This document shows, piece after piece, positions 44,732 to 53,494 of a stretch of 64,000 nucleotides of DNA; the first letter of the stretch is position 1, and every line of letters begins with the position of its first letter. The notes below the pieces were generated by a model. That model was given only the letters and a program-made list of their open reading frames with translations. It had not been told where the DNA came from and searched no databases. The DNA comes from JAKAXS01 sp041940525. GTDB lineage: Bacteria > Pseudomonadota > Alphaproteobacteria > Rhizobiales > Hyphomicrobiaceae. The DNA is taken from the NCBI GenBank assembly GCA_041940525.1, contig JBGTSB010000007.1:33921-97920 (forward strand), in the 5' to 3' direction. The translations under genes were made by a program, and so were the position numbers.

Positions 44732-45592
44732 CTAGCCGGCAGCCACCGCCAGTGGGCGCACTGGCTGGGCTTGGCGGCTTGGTTTCTGAAGGCTCTGCAA
44801 GAGGCGCTGAGCGAACGACAGTGTGCGGTCAACGACGATGTGGCGCTGCCGATCAATAGTGATCAGGTGATAGCTATCGTCAAGAACCACTAGTTCCACC
44901 GTTCCAGCCATATTCTTCTGTAAATAGAATGCGTTGTTCAGCTGGGCGTAATCATCCTTACGCGGATGGAGGATGATCGCCGGCTGGGTCACACGCTTCA
45001 GCAGGCCCTTAACAGTCTTAGCCAGGCGCCAGCGTTCCAGCGCGGCACCGCCGGGAATGTAGACAGGTACTGTCGGCGCGCCATTCTTGCCGCCAGCGTT
45101 ACGGATGAATTCCCGGATCCGGTCATCCTTAATGCCGAACCCATCCGGCGTGCTGAAGCGGAATAGATGGGCGAACGGCTTGTAGGTGACCAAGCGGAAG
45201 AACCGCATGTACCAGGGGATCTGGAAGCCGTTGAGCCAGAGCGTCGGGGTGAACAGAGCCAGGCCATGCACATGTTCCGGGCGGTCCGCTGCGAGCTTGA
45301 GTGCGAGCAGGGCGCCGGTGGACAGGCCGCCGACGATGATGGTTGAGCAGGTCTTGCGCAGCTCTTCCAAAGCCAGTTCGGCTGAACGCATCCAGTCGCG
45401 CCAGGTCGTTTCCTTGAGGGCTTCCTGGCTGCCGCAATGGCCGGCCAGCTGCGGGCAATAAACTGTGTGCCCCTCGCGCGCCAAGGCATTGGCAACGTAG
45501 CGCATTTCGGTAGGCGTACCGCATAGCCCATGCAACAAGAGCACACCCGTGCTGCCACCTTCAATCGTAAAGCTTTGTGATTTCGCGGTCAT
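44732..45592 (-). CDS. Carboxylesterase / monoacylglycerol-lipase-like hydrolase
   Basis: 286 residues, alpha/beta hydrolase of the Est30 or serine aminopeptidase type. VLLLHGLCGTPTEMRYVA is the oxyanion region, GGLSTGA carries the nucleophile serine (about 91), HPRKDDY the acid and DDSYHLITID the base. It is on the same strand as the polymerase and transferase genes upstream, with a 58-base gap, so it may belong to the polysaccharide operon, for example as a deacylase; this is not shown by sequence. Confidence 0.85.
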   Translation of the reverse strand: MTAKSQSFTIEGGSTGVLLLHGLCGTPTEMRYVANALAREGHTVYCPQLAGHCGSQEALKETTWRDWMRSAELALEELRKTCSTIIVGGLSTGALLALKLAADRPEHVHGLALFTPTLWLNGFQIPWYMRFFRLVTYKPFAHLFRFSTPDGFGIKDDRIREFIRNAGGKNGAPTVPVYIPGGAALERWRLAKTVKGLLKRVTQPAIILHPRKDDYAQLNNAFYLQKNMAGTVELVVLDDSYHLITIDRQRHIVVDRTLSFAQRLLQSLQKPSRQAQPVRPLAVAAG

Positions 45593-45650
45593 GGCGTCGG
45601 TCTTCCCTGGCGTGAATTCTATGCCTGGAGAATTACCGTTGCGGCGCCGC

Positions 45651-46910
45651 TTACGCTGTCCCGCCAGGAACAGGGCGTTCGGTATGGACGGATTGGGCCG
45701 CCATCAAGCCCCAAAGGATTGCGAGCAGCAGATAGAAGTGGCGCCAGTGGTCACTGTCTATGATCAACCCTTCCAGCGCGATGGCGGCAAAGCAAACGTA
45801 TGCGATTTGGAAATGGGCCGCCGTGGCAGAGCGTAAGAACGCGTGGCGGAAGCCCAAGATGAGTGTGAGCAGCACGATAAGGCTGTAGACCGCGCCACCT
45901 GCCCAACCAGCCTTGAGCATCATGGAAAGATACACGTTGTGGACTTCCTCGTCGTGATGGTGGCTGACGAACTCCTGAGCGCCGATGCCAAAGGGATTGT
46001 CGAGGATCAAATGGATTGCCTTTAGCTGTCCACCGAAACGGCCTTGCGGGCCAACATCGTAAGCTTGGGTCAGGCTCGCGCGTTCTGCTAGCAGTTCGGA
46101 AACCGTCTCGCTTTGCAGTGCCGCCATAATACCGGCGGTGGCGACCATAAGTCCGAGTGCCGCTAGGCCTGTGATCTTGATGCGTTTTGAAAGGTTCGGT
46201 GTCGTTACGGCTTGGAGATAGGCAAAGCCTGCAACGGAAATTGCCAAGAGGCCCCAGGCAGCGCGTGAGAAGCTCAAGAAGACGGCGAAGGATAAGAAAC
46301 CGAACATCGCCAACGGCAGGCTTGCCCGGTGCAGCGGTTTTTCGAGCGCCAGGTGCAGCGCATAGACAGCGGGGAGCACGAGAAAGCTGCCGAAGACGTT
46401 TGGATCCTTGAACGTTCCGGCGGCGCGTCCGAATTTGGTGAAGAGGTCGTAACTGCCGGGAACAAGCGCGAAGTAGCCGGCCACTGCGAGGCTTGCCGTC
46501 AGCAGTGCTGCCGTGAGGTAGCCGTTGAAGATGAGGCGCACGTGCCGTTCTGGCGATTTTGTTACGAAGGCCGCAAGAACGAAGGACGAGACGGAAAGGT
46601 AGATCGAAACGGCGGTGAACTTGGTTGAGTCAGTAAAGTCCGTTGAGGCTAAGCAGGCGGCGATCCCGCCGGCTGCTACGATCAGCCAGGCGCTGAGATA
46701 GCCCGTCGTGAGTGGTTGGATCGCTACGAGCCCGGTGGCTGGCAAGAGCACGCAGAGGCCTAGCATCAGGGCATCGACGGGCGCCGGTTCGGTGAACACG
46801 AGGCCTGACAGGGCGAACGCGGCGAACACGATCCAGAGCACGAGCCGGTGTGCCAGACTGGTTGTCGATCCGCTGGCCATGGCATTCGGGCTGGCAATGC
46901 TCACTGTCAT
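45651..46910 (-). CDS. O-antigen ligase / Wzy-type polymerase
   Basis: Integral membrane protein of 419 residues with about ten transmembrane helices and a periplasmic loop (about 255-310) holding the Wzy_C-type sequence GPQGRFGGQLKAIHLI, NPFGIGAQEFV and HHDEEVHNVYL, typical of polysaccharide polymerases and ligases. It follows the phosphoglycosyl transferase gene by ten bases. In this context it probably polymerises lipid-linked repeat units. Confidence 0.87.
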   Translation of the reverse strand: MTVSIASPNAMASGSTTSLAHRLVLWIVFAAFALSGLVFTEPAPVDALMLGLCVLLPATGLVAIQPLTTGYLSAWLIVAAGGIAACLASTDFTDSTKFTAVSIYLSVSSFVLAAFVTKSPERHVRLIFNGYLTAALLTASLAVAGYFALVPGSYDLFTKFGRAAGTFKDPNVFGSFLVLPAVYALHLALEKPLHRASLPLAMFGFLSFAVFLSFSRAAWGLLAISVAGFAYLQAVTTPNLSKRIKITGLAALGLMVATAGIMAALQSETVSELLAERASLTQAYDVGPQGRFGGQLKAIHLILDNPFGIGAQEFVSHHHDEEVHNVYLSMMLKAGWAGGAVYSLIVLLTLILGFRHAFLRSATAAHFQIAYVCFAAIALEGLIIDSDHWRHFYLLLAILWGLMAAQSVHTERPVPGGTA

Positions 46911-46920
46911 CCCAGCAGGC

Positions 46921-48387
46921 CTAGTACGCGTTTTCGGTGTTTAGCAATGACAACGGTGTTCGCAGCAGAATGTAGAGATCAAACAGTGGAGACCAGTTCT
47001 CAACGTACTGCAGATCGAACTCGACGCGCTTTTCGATTTTCTCACGCGTATCCGTTTCGCCGCGCCATCCGTTGATTTGCGCCCAGCCGGTGATGCCGGG
47101 TTTGACTTTGTGGCGTGCAAAGTAGCGATCGACTGCTTCATCGTAGAGACGGCCTGCAGCTTTGGCCTGGAGGGCATGCGGTCGCGGGCCGACGAGTGAG
47201 AGCCCGCCGGCTATGACGTTGAACAGCTGTGGCAGTTCATCGAGACTTGTCTTGCGAATGAAGCGTCCGACGTGCGTGACGCGTGGGTCGTTGCGAGTGA
47301 CGAGCTTGCTGGCCTTGGCATCGGCTTGATCCACGTACATGGAACGGAACTTGTAGACTTGGATCAGCTCGTTGTTGAAGCCGTAGCGTCGCTGGCGGAA
47401 AAGGACTGGCCCCTTGCTCTCTAGCTTCACGGCGATTGCGACGGCGGCCATCACTGGGGCGAGCGTGAGGATGGCTGCTGCTGCTATCGTCTTGTCGAGT
47501 ACGGCCTTGGTTATCCAGCCCCAGTCGGTCATCGGCTTATCCCAAAGGTCGATCATGGCGACGGTGCCGACGTGGGAATAGATGCGCGGCGCGAAGCGGA
47601 TGACGGTGCTGTTGGCGGGGAGCTTGACGTCGATGGGCAGGATCGACAAGGCGTCGACTACGCTCGCTAGGCGTTTCTCGGCTGCGACCGGTAATGCGAC
47701 GATGACAAGGTCGACCCGTGTCGTTCGGGCAAATCCGATCAGGTCTTCCAGCTTTCCAAGACGCTTGTAGCTGTGAATGTTATCGAGCACGCGATCGTCG
47801 GCGCGATCATCAAAGATGCCGGCTATGCGGATGTCGCTCGCTATGTCTGCTTCCAGTGCTCGTACGAGATCAACAGTAACGTTCGAGGCTCCGTAGATGA
47901 CGGCCCGGCGATAGAGGGCGCCTACGCGGGCGAGATGGCGAACGAGCGCGCTTAGTATAGCGCGGGCTAGAGCCAGGCCCATGAGCCCGGAGAGGCCCCA
48001 CGCAATGAACCACGGGCGTGTGACGGGTTCGGCCAGGTTGAACACGTGCAAGGCAGCGACGACGATGGCGAAGCTGGCAAGCCAGGCGCCAAGCTGCCGG
48101 GGCGCGGCTTCCAACGGCTTAGGGAATAGCGAAGAGCGGTAGAGGCCGGAAACTTCGAAGGCGACGACTGTCAGCAGCCCCGTCACGAGGCTTAAGGCGA
48201 TCGCGGGCAGTGTAGGTATGGCAAAGATCGCCGCGGTGATAAGCCCGGCGGCAATGGTGAGCAGCCCTTCAGTAAGTCTGACGCCTGCGCGAACGAGTTC
48301 CGGCGGAACCAGGCCAGCACTTTGTCCAGTCGGTTCGGCGATGGCATCTAGCTTCAAAGGGTGAGCTGTATCGGCTTGGAGGCTCAT
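46921..48387 (-). CDS. Undecaprenyl-phosphate hexose phosphotransferase (WcaJ/HfsE-like)
   Basis: Starts a lipid-linked repeat unit by transferring sugar-1-phosphate to undecaprenyl phosphate. 488 residues: several N-terminal transmembrane helices, a CoA-binding-like domain (about 155-260, RRAVIYGASNVTVDLV), and the catalytic C-terminal domain with KSKGP-like AVKLESKGPVLFRQRRYG, KFRSMY, and DELPQLFNVIAGGLSLVGPR. This is the long poly-HPT form found in exopolysaccharide and holdfast loci. Confidence 0.94.
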   Translation of the reverse strand: MSLQADTAHPLKLDAIAEPTGQSAGLVPPELVRAGVRLTEGLLTIAAGLITAAIFAIPTLPAIALSLVTGLLTVVAFEVSGLYRSSLFPKPLEAAPRQLGAWLASFAIVVAALHVFNLAEPVTRPWFIAWGLSGLMGLALARAILSALVRHLARVGALYRRAVIYGASNVTVDLVRALEADIASDIRIAGIFDDRADDRVLDNIHSYKRLGKLEDLIGFARTTRVDLVIVALPVAAEKRLASVVDALSILPIDVKLPANSTVIRFAPRIYSHVGTVAMIDLWDKPMTDWGWITKAVLDKTIAAAAILTLAPVMAAVAIAVKLESKGPVLFRQRRYGFNNELIQVYKFRSMYVDQADAKASKLVTRNDPRVTHVGRFIRKTSLDELPQLFNVIAGGLSLVGPRPHALQAKAAGRLYDEAVDRYFARHKVKPGITGWAQINGWRGETDTREKIEKRVEFDLQYVENWSPLFDLYILLRTPLSLLNTENAY

Positions 48388-48491
48388 TAAGTCACATCGG
48401 CACTACAGTGAAGGTATGCCAACAGACTACCGATAGGACGGCTATAAACCGTATACGAATACACAGAAGACAGAATAACGACGTATTATGG

Positions 48492-49712
48492 TTAGCGCCT
48501 GCTTAATGCGCTTGCGTAGAACTTGAGCACGTCACGGGCCATCGTTTCCACGCTGAAGCGGGAATGGACGATGTTACGAAGCGCTTCCGCACGGTGTTTG
48601 GCGCTTTTGGGATCGCTGAGGAATGCGAGCATCGCGTCGTGCAGGCCGGCCACATCGTCAGCGGGTACGAGCTGCGTGTCAGAACCTTTGACGATCTCTG
48701 GGATGCCGCCAACGTTGGTGGCGATGAGCGGTAGCCCGGCCGCGGCAGCCTCAAGGATGACGTAGGGCAGGCTTTCAGCGCGTGAGGGCAGGACGAGGCA
48801 GCGGCCCATGGCAAAGGCCTCGCGGGCCGCGCGGGCGCCGGGGAACGAAACGGTGTCATGGCCTAGTCCCAGGTCTCGCGCTTGTGCCTTGAAGGCGTTC
48901 GCGTCTGGCCCGTCCCCGACGATGATGGCGCGCACGGGCTGCTGCTTGTTGAGAGCGGCGAGTGCTTGCAGCAAGACATCAACGCCTTTCAGCTGACGTA
49001 ACTCGCCCACGAAAACGAAGTCGGCGGCATTGGCATGTGGTTCATGGGGTGCGAAGTCGGCGGGTTGGAGCCCATTTGCGATCGTTTGCGCCGAACAGCC
49101 CGGCTGACCAAAACGCCGTGCGAAAACGCCAGCGGCGTACTGGCTTTCGAAGATCAAGCCATCCGTCAAATGGGACAGGCCACGCTCGGCAGCCGCGATT
49201 AGCCGGCCCTGAATAGACGTTGGCGCGTAGTGGAGGCTTCCGCCGTGGGGAGTGTAGAAAGACGTGGTTCGGCCCGCCGCCATGAAGCGGGCCATGCCGG
49301 CTGCCAAACGGGCGTAGAGCCCGCCCTTGGCGCCGTGTCCGTGCAACACGTTTACGCCCAATCGCCTCGCGGCTCTGAAGACCGACCATGTGGCGGCGGT
49401 GTCGCCGAGGCCAGGTGCGCGGTGCATGGGTACCAGCGTGATTCCGAGTTCGAGTTTTGACGCGATCTTCGCAAGCTTTGAAGCCGTCAGCGCGTCGCTC
49501 GTCTCTCGGTCTGCGAGAATTCCCACGGCATGACCGCGCGCGGCTTGCTCGGCAGACAGATCTAAAACGTGGCGAAAGAGACCGCCGACAGGTGCCCGCA
49601 AACAATGCAAGATGCGGGGACGAGGAGTAGCCAGCGGCGTTAGGTACGCAAGACCACCGCTGGGCTGTCCAACCGGAGGGAACGGCTGGTGGACCTCTTT
49701 GGCAAAAGCCAT
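48492..49712 (-). CDS. Glycosyltransferase, GT4 family
   Basis: 406 residues, GT-B fold. The N-terminal half begins PRILHCLRAPVGGLFRHV, and the C-terminal donor-binding half has FVGELRQLKGVDVLLQAL, PGARAAREAFAMGRCLVLPSRAESLP and the catalytic EAAAAGLPLIATNVGGIPE. Adds a sugar to the growing repeat unit, with sugar unknown. It lies between the exporter and the phosphoglycosyl transferase on the same strand. Confidence 0.92.
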   Translation of the reverse strand: MAFAKEVHQPFPPVGQPSGGLAYLTPLATPRPRILHCLRAPVGGLFRHVLDLSAEQAARGHAVGILADRETSDALTASKLAKIASKLELGITLVPMHRAPGLGDTAATWSVFRAARRLGVNVLHGHGAKGGLYARLAAGMARFMAAGRTTSFYTPHGGSLHYAPTSIQGRLIAAAERGLSHLTDGLIFESQYAAGVFARRFGQPGCSAQTIANGLQPADFAPHEPHANAADFVFVGELRQLKGVDVLLQALAALNKQQPVRAIIVGDGPDANAFKAQARDLGLGHDTVSFPGARAAREAFAMGRCLVLPSRAESLPYVILEAAAAGLPLIATNVGGIPEIVKGSDTQLVPADDVAGLHDAMLAFLSDPKSAKHRAEALRNIVHSRFSVETMARDVLKFYASALSRR

Positions 49713-49726
49713 TGGGCGAAAGCTCT

Positions 49727-50379
49727 CTAGAAGAAGCGTTCGTACACGAACACGGTATCTCCCGGCCGGACGACGAAGTCCGCCGGCACTTCCAGTGTAC
49801 GCATTACCCCGTTAATAGTTCGTGTAAGCCGGAATGTTTCAGCTGATGCGCGTTCCGAATAGCCGCCTGCGATCGCCACGGCTGTTTCGACGGTCATGCC
49901 CGATACGTAGGGGTATTTTCCAGCGGTGCGGACTTCGCCAAGGATAAAGAATGGTCGGTTTTGCAGGATGTCGACGGTAACGTGGGGGTCGCGAATGAAG
50001 TCCTCGGCCAGCGCGGCCATGATGGCCTGTTCCACCTGTTTTGGCGTGCGTCCGCGGGCTCTAAGGCGGCCTATCAAGGGCACCGAGACGTAGCCATCAT
50101 GCTCCACGGTGTATCCGCGAGATAGGCTTGGCTGGCCGTAGACGAATATGCGCAGACNNNNNNNNNNNNNNNNNNNNNNGTATCCAACAAGTACGGGCCT
50201 TGCACGCGTTCAAAAGTCGGCTCGGCAGCCACTGGCTCGACATGGGCAGGAGCGACTTGGTCAAAGTCTTCGTCCACGAGCAAGCCCCGGTACTGCGCCA
50301 GCGCAAAATTGTCGGCGCAACCGCAAAGCGGAAGCGCGAGGACAAGAAGCAGGGCGGATAGGCATCTCTTCGAAGACAT
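49727..50379 (-). CDS. Wza-type polysaccharide export lipoprotein (interrupted by gap)
   Basis: Outer-membrane polysaccharide exporter of the Wza/HfsD family. It has a lipoprotein signal (ALPLCGC, residues 15-21), then the export domain RLRIFVYGQPSLSRGYTVEHDG and VPLIGRLRARG, and an SLBB-like part (FFILGEVRTAGKYPYVSGM). 22 N interrupt it. The 66 codons before the gap and the frame after it do not join with 22 bases; 8 missing bases would restore the family motif (GPYLLD-TGD-RLRI). So the gene is probably intact in the organism and the gap length is wrong. Divergent from the Wzz-type gene. Confidence 0.85.
50158..50179. other. Run of 22 N (assembly gap)
   Basis: Unknown bases inside the Wza-type exporter gene. 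The number of N is not compatible with an uninterrupted frame across the gap, so it is likely an estimated length. Confidence 0.95.
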
Positions 50380-50533
50380 TAGCGAATCTTGCGGCAAGGG
50401 CGGTCAGACTCACTTGTAGGCTGATGGTCTTAACAAAGACTAACGCTTGTCCCGTCATGGGGCGGTTAAGTGTTTCGTTACGGGCGTATGCGCATCGTCT
50501 CCCTACGGATACACATTGAAATCGATTCTAAGC

Positions 50534-52102
50534 ATGGCTCTTCCGCACTCAGCATCTCCGGACAGCATCGACCTGTCGCGGGTTTGGCGGTCCGTCCGCA
50601 GTAGCCTGATCTGGCTCATTGCGCTGGGTGCGTTGGCGGGCGGGGCGACTTATTGGCTGCTGTCATCGATGGCGCCTGTCTATTCGGCTCAGGCACAGCT
50701 CGTCATCAATGCCCGCAGCCAGCCCAATCCCTTCGCGGAGCCGTCGCGAGATCAGCTGGGCAGTGATGTCTCCGTGCGCATGGACCGTGAGGCGATCAAT
50801 ACGCATATCGCGGCGATCCAATCACCGGACCTTGCTGAGACAATCGCCAAGGACATGACGTTGACGCAAGTGCGCGAGTTCAACAGCGCTTTGGGGCCGG
50901 TGGATGCCTGGTCAGCTTGGTGGCTGGAGCTGGGTGTGGGCGTGCCGAAGCCCAACGAAGGTGACATGGACCGGGTGCTCACGGAGTTTGGAGAGAAACT
51001 ACAGGTGTTTTCTCCCAAAGAGAGCCGCACCATTACCGTGCGTGTATCGTCCGTTGACGCGGACCGCGCGGCGGCGATCGCCAACAGGCTGGTGAAGACC
51101 TACAGCGAAACACTGTCGTCGCGAACGCTTGAGGAGAATGGCTCGGTTGTGGCGTTGTTAAAGCCGCAGATCCACGAGCTCGCGTCCGAGGTGGCAAAAG
51201 CGGAACAGGCTGCGCGGGCGTTTCGTGGTGAGGCCAACATTTTTGCACTCGGCGAGACGTCGGCGGATCTGAATCATCGCCAGTTGGCTGAGGTGTCGGC
51301 GGAGTTGACGAAGACGGCCGCACTTGTCGGCGAGGCTGAAGCACGCATGGATGCAGCGCGTCAGCATATGGGAGCCGGTGCTGCTGAATTGTTGCCTGAC
51401 GTGCAGAAGTCCCCGCTCATTCAAAGCTTGGTGCAAAGCCGTGTTCGGGCTCAGCGGCAACATGCCGAGTTGTCAGCAACGCTTTTGCCTGGTCATCCGC
51501 GCATGCGCCAGATGGATGCGGACTTGGCCAACTTGAAGCGGCAGATCGGCCGCGAGGTCGAGAAGGTTGTGCGGAGCCTTGAGAAGGAAGCGGTTGTCGC
51601 GCGCCAGCGTAGAAACGTTTTGGCGTCCAAGGTCGAAGAGATTAAAGCGCGGATCGTCAAACAAAGTCCCGACGATGTCCGCCTCAAACAGTTGGAAGCG
51701 GCGGCCAAATCGAAACGCTCCGAGCTTGAGCGATTGCAGTCACAGTTTGAAGCGACCCGCGCGCGGGTGGCTTCAAAAGCCTTGCCGGTTGAAGCGCAGG
51801 TCATGGCGTGGGCTCGTCCGTCCGCGACGCCGGTTTTTCCAAAGAAGACGGCATCGAGCGTTGCCGCCGGGTTTGCAACGTTGTTTTTCGGGCTCGGTCT
51901 TGTTTTGACGCGAGCGTTGATCAAGGGCTCGCGCGCTTCATACACGATAGCATCATCCCAATCCGACCCTGTCTTTGAGGGCGTGCAGCCTGCTCTGCAA
52001 GAGAGCGAAACAGATAGGGAATGGTTAGGCGTGCAACCGCCGCAGCTCGACCCACGGAAGGTCTCTGTCGCGAGCCGCAACGATGAGATTGTGTCTGCAT
52101 GA
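50534..52102 (+). CDS. Wzz/GNVR chain-length determinant (HfsA-like)
   Basis: Inner-membrane polysaccharide co-polymerase of 522 residues from ATG 50534. First transmembrane helix about 23-45, Wzz domain PVYSAQAQLVINARSQPNP, long coiled coils (about 200-410), GNVR-like region near 400-430, and a second helix about 438-460. No tyrosine-kinase domain follows. An upstream GTG (50447) would add 29 non-family residues. Its last codons overlap the deacetylase start by four bases. Confidence 0.9.
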   Translation: MALPHSASPDSIDLSRVWRSVRSSLIWLIALGALAGGATYWLLSSMAPVYSAQAQLVINARSQPNPFAEPSRDQLGSDVSVRMDREAINTHIAAIQSPDLAETIAKDMTLTQVREFNSALGPVDAWSAWWLELGVGVPKPNEGDMDRVLTEFGEKLQVFSPKESRTITVRVSSVDADRAAAIANRLVKTYSETLSSRTLEENGSVVALLKPQIHELASEVAKAEQAARAFRGEANIFALGETSADLNHRQLAEVSAELTKTAALVGEAEARMDAARQHMGAGAAELLPDVQKSPLIQSLVQSRVRAQRQHAELSATLLPGHPRMRQMDADLANLKRQIGREVEKVVRSLEKEAVVARQRRNVLASKVEEIKARIVKQSPDDVRLKQLEAAAKSKRSELERLQSQFEATRARVASKALPVEAQVMAWARPSATPVFPKKTASSVAAGFATLFFGLGLVLTRALIKGSRASYTIASSQSDPVFEGVQPALQESETDREWLGVQPPQLDPRKVSVASRNDEIVSA

Positions 52103-53175
52103 GATGGTTTTCCAAACGCTTCCTGCGGGGCGTGTTGTCCGCCATGCATTATTCAGGCGCTGGAAAACTGCTGACGCCGCTGACGCGTGGGCGGGGTGTG
52201 ATTTTCATGCTCCACAGCGTGAATCGTGAGCCGCAGCATGCCTACGGTCCAAACCGCGCCCTGCGTGTGACACCGGAGTTTCTCGAGACGGTGATCCGTT
52301 GCACGCGCGATGCTGGATTCGAATTTGCGTCTATGGATGAGGTGCCTCACCGTCTTGCCAGCGCGAACGGAGCGCCGTTTGCCGCCTTCACGCTAGACGA
52401 TGGGTATCGTGACAATATCGACTACGCTTACCCGCTCTTTCGCCGTCATGGCATCCCGTTCACAATTTACGTCCCGACGGAGTTTGCGGAGGGACGGGGC
52501 GACTTGTGGTGGTTCAACTTAGAACATGCGATCGCGCGTCTGGATGAATTCACGCTTTTGATCGGTGGCAGATCGAGAACGTTTTCATGTCCAACGCCGG
52601 TGAGCAAAGAGACTGCATTCAACACGGTGTATTGGTGGCTGCGCGAACAACCTGAGGCCGCGTTACGGGCAATCGTCGCGGACCTTACGCGCCGGGCTGG
52701 GTTGGACCCTCGAGCATTGGGCCGGCAATGGCTGCTCAATTGGGATGAATTGCGTTCCTTGGCGCAAGATCCACTCGTAACGATCGGAGCACATACCCGT
52801 TCGCACTTTGCGCTGTCGCAGCTTAGTGGGGCCGGTGTTCGTGAGGAGGTGCTGGCGGGCCGCCGCATTTTAGAGCACCAGCTGGATCGACTCTGCCGTC
52901 ACTTCAGTTTTCCCTATGGCGATGAGCTGTCGTGTGGCCCGCGTGATTTCAAGGCTGTGAAGGATCTCGGATTTGCTACCGCCGTGACGACGCGGAAAGG
53001 CTTGTTGCAGCATCGGCACGTGGATGATCTGCACGCGCTTCCGCGGTTGTCCTTGAACGGAGACTTTCAGCAGGGTCGCTATGTCGAGGTTCTGCTCTCA
53101 GGGGCGCCATTCGCAATCAATGATGCGGCATCGCGATGGCTGTCGCGGCCGCAGCCGGGCGTTGTGGCGACTTAG
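52099..53175 (+). CDS. Polysaccharide deacetylase (HfsH-like)
   Basis: NodB-homology (CE4) enzyme of 358 residues that removes acetyl groups from a polysaccharide. Motif 1 is FTLDDGYRD (Asp100, Asp101), motif 2 AHTRSH (His232, His236), and motif 3 FSFPYGDELSC. No signal peptide is obvious, matching cytoplasmic HfsH. Translationally coupled to the Wzz-type gene (ATGA). The stop overlaps that of the opposing DUF2842 gene by four bases. Confidence 0.92.
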   Translation: MRWFSKRFLRGVLSAMHYSGAGKLLTPLTRGRGVIFMLHSVNREPQHAYGPNRALRVTPEFLETVIRCTRDAGFEFASMDEVPHRLASANGAPFAAFTLDDGYRDNIDYAYPLFRRHGIPFTIYVPTEFAEGRGDLWWFNLEHAIARLDEFTLLIGGRSRTFSCPTPVSKETAFNTVYWWLREQPEAALRAIVADLTRRAGLDPRALGRQWLLNWDELRSLAQDPLVTIGAHTRSHFALSQLSGAGVREEVLAGRRILEHQLDRLCRHFSFPYGDELSCGPRDFKAVKDLGFATAVTTRKGLLQHRHVDDLHALPRLSLNGDFQQGRYVEVLLSGAPFAINDAASRWLSRPQPGVVAT

Positions 53176-53381
53176 GTTTGATCCGGCTTCTGCATCCACT
53201 TGATGAGCCAAGCAGCTGGAAGCACCCAAAGAAGGCCAGCGACGATATAGTAAAAGACTTCGACAAGCTTGGAGGCATTGACCTGCAGCGTGACGGCGAC
53301 CAGCATGGCCAGTAGCGTATAGGCGGCCAGAAAGAGCAGCAGCAAGATCGCTCCGACGAGTTTTCTGGTTCTCATAGTCAT
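53172..53381 (-). CDS. DUF2842 membrane protein
   Basis: 69 residues with two transmembrane helices (about 9-30 and 42-62) and the family's RTRKLVGAILLLLF start and AGLLWVLPAAWLIKWMQKP end. A conserved alphaproteobacterial membrane protein of unknown function, frequently near cytochrome oxidase assembly genes; here it is divergent from heme A synthase. Confidence 0.88.
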   Translation of the reverse strand: MTMRTRKLVGAILLLLFLAAYTLLAMLVAVTLQVNASKLVEVFYYIVAGLLWVLPAAWLIKWMQKPDQT

Positions 53382-53494
53382 CTGGTTTCAGGTCTTTCCG
53401 TGTCCCGCTGCGACCCCGCGCTTTATCGGCGCATTGGCCGCCAGAGCCAAAACGTGCTTATCACACACTCCAAAAGAAGCGGGTAGGGCCCAGG

